From Ruminococcus hominis (GTDB taxonomy: Bacteria > Bacillota > Clostridia > Lachnospirales > Lachnospiraceae): 64,000 nucleotides of DNA. Below, piece after piece: positions 63,627-64,000 of the stretch. The translations under genes were made by a program, and so were the position numbers. The notes beneath the pieces are model-generated. The model made no database searches. It saw nothing but the letters and a program-made list of their open reading frames with translations, and was not told where the DNA came from. Location: NCBI RefSeq assembly GCF_014287355.1, contig NZ_JACOPE010000001.1, positions 2,294,001 through 2,358,000 of the forward strand, given 5' to 3'. Position 1 is the first letter of the stretch; each line of letters begins with the position of its first letter.

Positions 63627-64000
63627 CTAAATTGCATCCGCCTCTTCATTTTTTCCTAGTCTTCGCAGCATTGTCTTCTTCACCGCTCTTAATATATTCT
63701 CATATCCTGTACACCTGCACAAGTGTCCTGACATTAATTTTCGTATTTCATCATCAGAAAACTCTCTTTTTGCATTCAAAATTTCAGTTGCACTCATAAT
63801 ACATCCCGGTGTACAGAACCCACACTGCACAGCTGCTTCATCTATAAATGCCTGCTGGATGTCAGATAATTCGCCATTCGGTCCTGCAAGTCCTTCCAAT
63901 GTAAGAATTTCTTTTCCTTCAGCCCAAACTGCCAGATAAATGCAAGAGTTAAAGCATTCGCCGTCAATAATAACATTACACGCTCCGCATTCCCCTACTT
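63627..64000 (-). CDS. 2Fe-2S subunit of xanthine dehydrogenase-type molybdenum hydroxylase, 5' part outside window
   Basis: Open to the right edge. The visible 123 residues include the tail of the plant-type 2Fe-2S cluster (GECGACNVIIDGECFNSC) and the full second cluster domain (VQCGFCTPGCIMSA ... HLCRCTGYENI), the pattern of the small subunit of xanthine dehydrogenase or related purine hydroxylases. It passes electrons from the Mo site to FAD. The large Mo subunit and FAD subunit, if present, lie beyond the window. Confidence 0.92.
   Translation of the reverse strand, partial: VGECGACNVIIDGECFNSCIYLAVWAEGKEILTLEGLAGPNGELSDIQQAFIDEAAVQCGFCTPGCIMSATEILNAKREFSDDEIRKLMSGHLCRCTGYENILRAVKKTMLRRLGKNEEADAI

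Overview
The window reads as a chromosome segment of a low-GC, anaerobic, Gram-positive gut bacterium of the Lachnospiraceae (Clostridia) type. Evidence for this: pyruvate phosphate dikinase, a single-chain pyruvate:ferredoxin oxidoreductase, a one-chain bacterial-type glycyl-tRNA synthetase, a PASTA Ser/Thr kinase with its PP2C phosphatase, a meso-DAP-type MurE, strong AGGAGG ribosome sites and near-consensus TTGACA/TATAAT promoters. The species cannot be fixed from the sequence alone. Nearly all housekeeping genes lie on the minus strand.

Layout. 1-21.8 kb: a cut CPBP membrane protein, then ppdK, an M18 aminopeptidase, glyS, recO, era, an M16C peptidase, a Dus-family enzyme, a small membrane protein, a J-domain protein, a DUF5685 protein, glpK, PFOR (nifJ), lgt and ychF. 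21.8-22.4 kb: scar tissue with a deleted tyrosine integrase and a deleted flavodoxin gene. 22.41-28.54 kb: a GC-richer decayed mobilizable element bounded by a 20-bp inverted repeat (19/20). It carries a membrane-anchored GH3 glycosidase, an XRE repressor with a palindrome-rich control region, a rep fragment, a MobV relaxase and a broken large serine recombinase. 28.6-45 kb: an accessory patchwork with an ABC-2 exporter, gene remnants, an HTH/zinc-ribbon regulator, two near-identical FtsX-type permease genes in direct orientation (one beheaded beside a 131-bp MITE), a candidate bacteriocin plus immunity pair, a complete ISAs1-type insertion sequence with an extra ORF, a second CPBP protein, and an ABC/histidine kinase/response regulator module whose regulator has lost half its receiver domain.

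45.2-59.6 kb: the conserved Firmicutes run murE-priA-def-fmt-(zinc peptidase)-rsmB-rlmN-stp-prkC-rsgA-rpe-thiN, followed by a GNAT enzyme and a YunG-like protein. Genes overlap or nearly touch, so this is probably one long operon joining cell-wall synthesis, translation start, rRNA modification, ribosome assembly and phospho-signalling. 59.6-61.9 kb: a two-gene sugar/polyol catabolism unit (TIM-barrel isomerase and Gfo/Idh/MocA dehydrogenase). 62-64 kb: a xanthine/uracil permease behind the 2Fe-2S subunit of a molybdenum hydroxylase that runs off the window, pointing to purine use.

No rRNA, tRNA, CRISPR array or known riboswitch was recognised. The best candidates for something undescribed are the bacteriocin/immunity pair at 35.36-36.19 kb, the DUF5685 plus Cys-tailed J-protein neighbourhood at 12.2-14.3 kb, and the MITE and IS605-like hairpins in the accessory DNA.
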